This document shows, one piece after another, positions 63,758 to 64,000 of a stretch of 64,000 bases of DNA. The position numbers and the translations under genes were made by a program. This stretch comes from Bacteroidota bacterium (lineage in GTDB: Bacteria > Bacteroidota > Bacteroidia > Bacteroidales > Paludibacteraceae): NCBI GenBank assembly GCA_017860295.1, contig JAFNAS010000020.1, positions 58,173 through 122,172 of the forward strand, in the 5' to 3' direction. Under the pieces are notes generated by a model that saw only the letters and a program-made list of their open reading frames with translations, had not been told where the DNA came from and ran no database searches. The stretch's first letter is position 1. Each line of letters begins with the position of its first letter.

Positions 63758-64000
63758 TCAGGGAAGCAAGTCTTGCTCTTCGTTTGTTTGTGTTTGCTTG
63801 AGGAGGCGTTTGTCGCTGCGATGATAATGGGCTGACTTGATGAAATGGTGAAAACAGGCTTCAAAAGAGGGTAAATCTCCTTCGAAAGGCGGGGCACGAC
63901 CTTCGAAAGCAGAGGGATGTCTGTCGAAAAGCGTGGAAACTCTGTCGAAACGAGTGGTAGGTCTATCGAAAGGCGAGGGTAAACTGTCGAAAAGCGTGGT
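63758..64000 (-). CDS. Heptapeptide-repeat hypothetical protein, C-terminal part
   Basis: On the minus strand the frame is open from the window edge to the TGA at 63758-63760, giving 80 complete codons. It reads as seven-residue units: FDSLPSP, FDRPTTR, FDRVSTL, FDRHPSA, FEGRAPP, FEGDLPS, FEACFHH, then a non-repeated tail (HYHRSDKRLLKQTQTNEEQDLLP). The Phe and acidic residue at the start of each unit are conserved while the rest vary. The start lies beyond the window. I do not recognise a family, and the ORF may be a repeat artefact. Confidence 0.4.
   Translation of the reverse strand, partial: TTLFDSLPSPFDRPTTRFDRVSTLFDRHPSAFEGRAPPFEGDLPSFEACFHHFIKSAHYHRSDKRLLKQTQTNEEQDLLP
63859..64000. repeat. 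21-bp tandem repeat array, right end of the window
   Basis: Units of the form TGTCGAAAAGCGTGGAAACTC repeat with strict 21-bp spacing at least six times and continue past the edge. The core TCGAAA is conserved in nearly all units and the last ~10 bases vary. The period equals that of the array at 7746-8120, although the sequence differs. Confidence 0.85.

Overview
The window is a chromosomal segment of an anaerobic or microaerophilic member of the Bacteroidales. Evidence: many genes follow TAnnTTTG-type -7 boxes (TATCTTTG, TACCTTTG, TATATTTG), often with a TTG or TTTG about 18-22 nt upstream; families largely restricted to Bacteroidetes are present (DUF4270, DUF3256, DUF4105, DUF4922, DUF4954, a short GT5 glycogen synthase, a TPR-PD40-OmpA lipoprotein, GSII glutamine synthetase); Shine-Dalgarno sequences are mostly weak; and a hybrid cluster protein opens the window. 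I cannot name the genus from sequence alone.

Layout. 0-6.2 kb is core: the 3' part of hcp, a K+/H+ antiporter with a small acetyltransferase, tsaD with a DUF3828 protein, and an acyltransferase. 6.2-10.9 kb is an accessory island. It holds REP-like palindromic repeats, a fibronectin-III-like protein, a 21-bp tandem repeat array, a run of four hairpins beside two TGGTAAAA palindromes, and an AT-rich two-gene operon (a Cys-rich protein and a HEPN-like DUF3644 protein). A perfect 98-bp direct repeat brackets it. 10.9-24.6 kb has a secreted alpha/beta hydrolase, hsp20, a tandem pair of lipoproteins, yqhD, DUF4105 plus a degenerate phosphatase-fold protein, a short GT5 plus DUF4270, TraB/GumN, and a membrane-anchored MutS-like ATPase. 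24.6-25.6 kb is a small graveyard: a decayed Bacteroidetes gene with two amber codons and an IS3 remnant.

25.6-51.6 kb is core again. Glutamine synthetase, sirtuin and cyclophilin lie on the minus strand. A TamB-like giant, DUF3256, a glucosaminidase, rarA and glmS follow on the plus strand. Then comes a minus-strand operon hemW - OmpA/PD40 lipoprotein - DUF4954, followed by tRNA-Pro, clpB, an acyltransferase, folB, and a GH18-deacetylase-GT2 fusion for an exopolysaccharide. 51.9-57.7 kb holds a divergent QorB-like/HxlR redox pair, an MFS transporter, and a D-lactate/glycolate-type dehydrogenase.

58.1-63.8 kb is an amino-sugar and peptidoglycan salvage locus: two BadF-type kinases, murQ, a glycosyltransferase and a DUF4922 HIT-like protein. 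The window ends inside a minus-strand ORF built of heptapeptide repeats (21-bp units).

Genes that appear to work together: glucosaminidase, the kinase/murQ locus and glmS all touch amino-sugar flow; TamB-like and OmpA-like proteins belong to the envelope; the island genes are the best candidates for a poorly described, possibly defence-related system.
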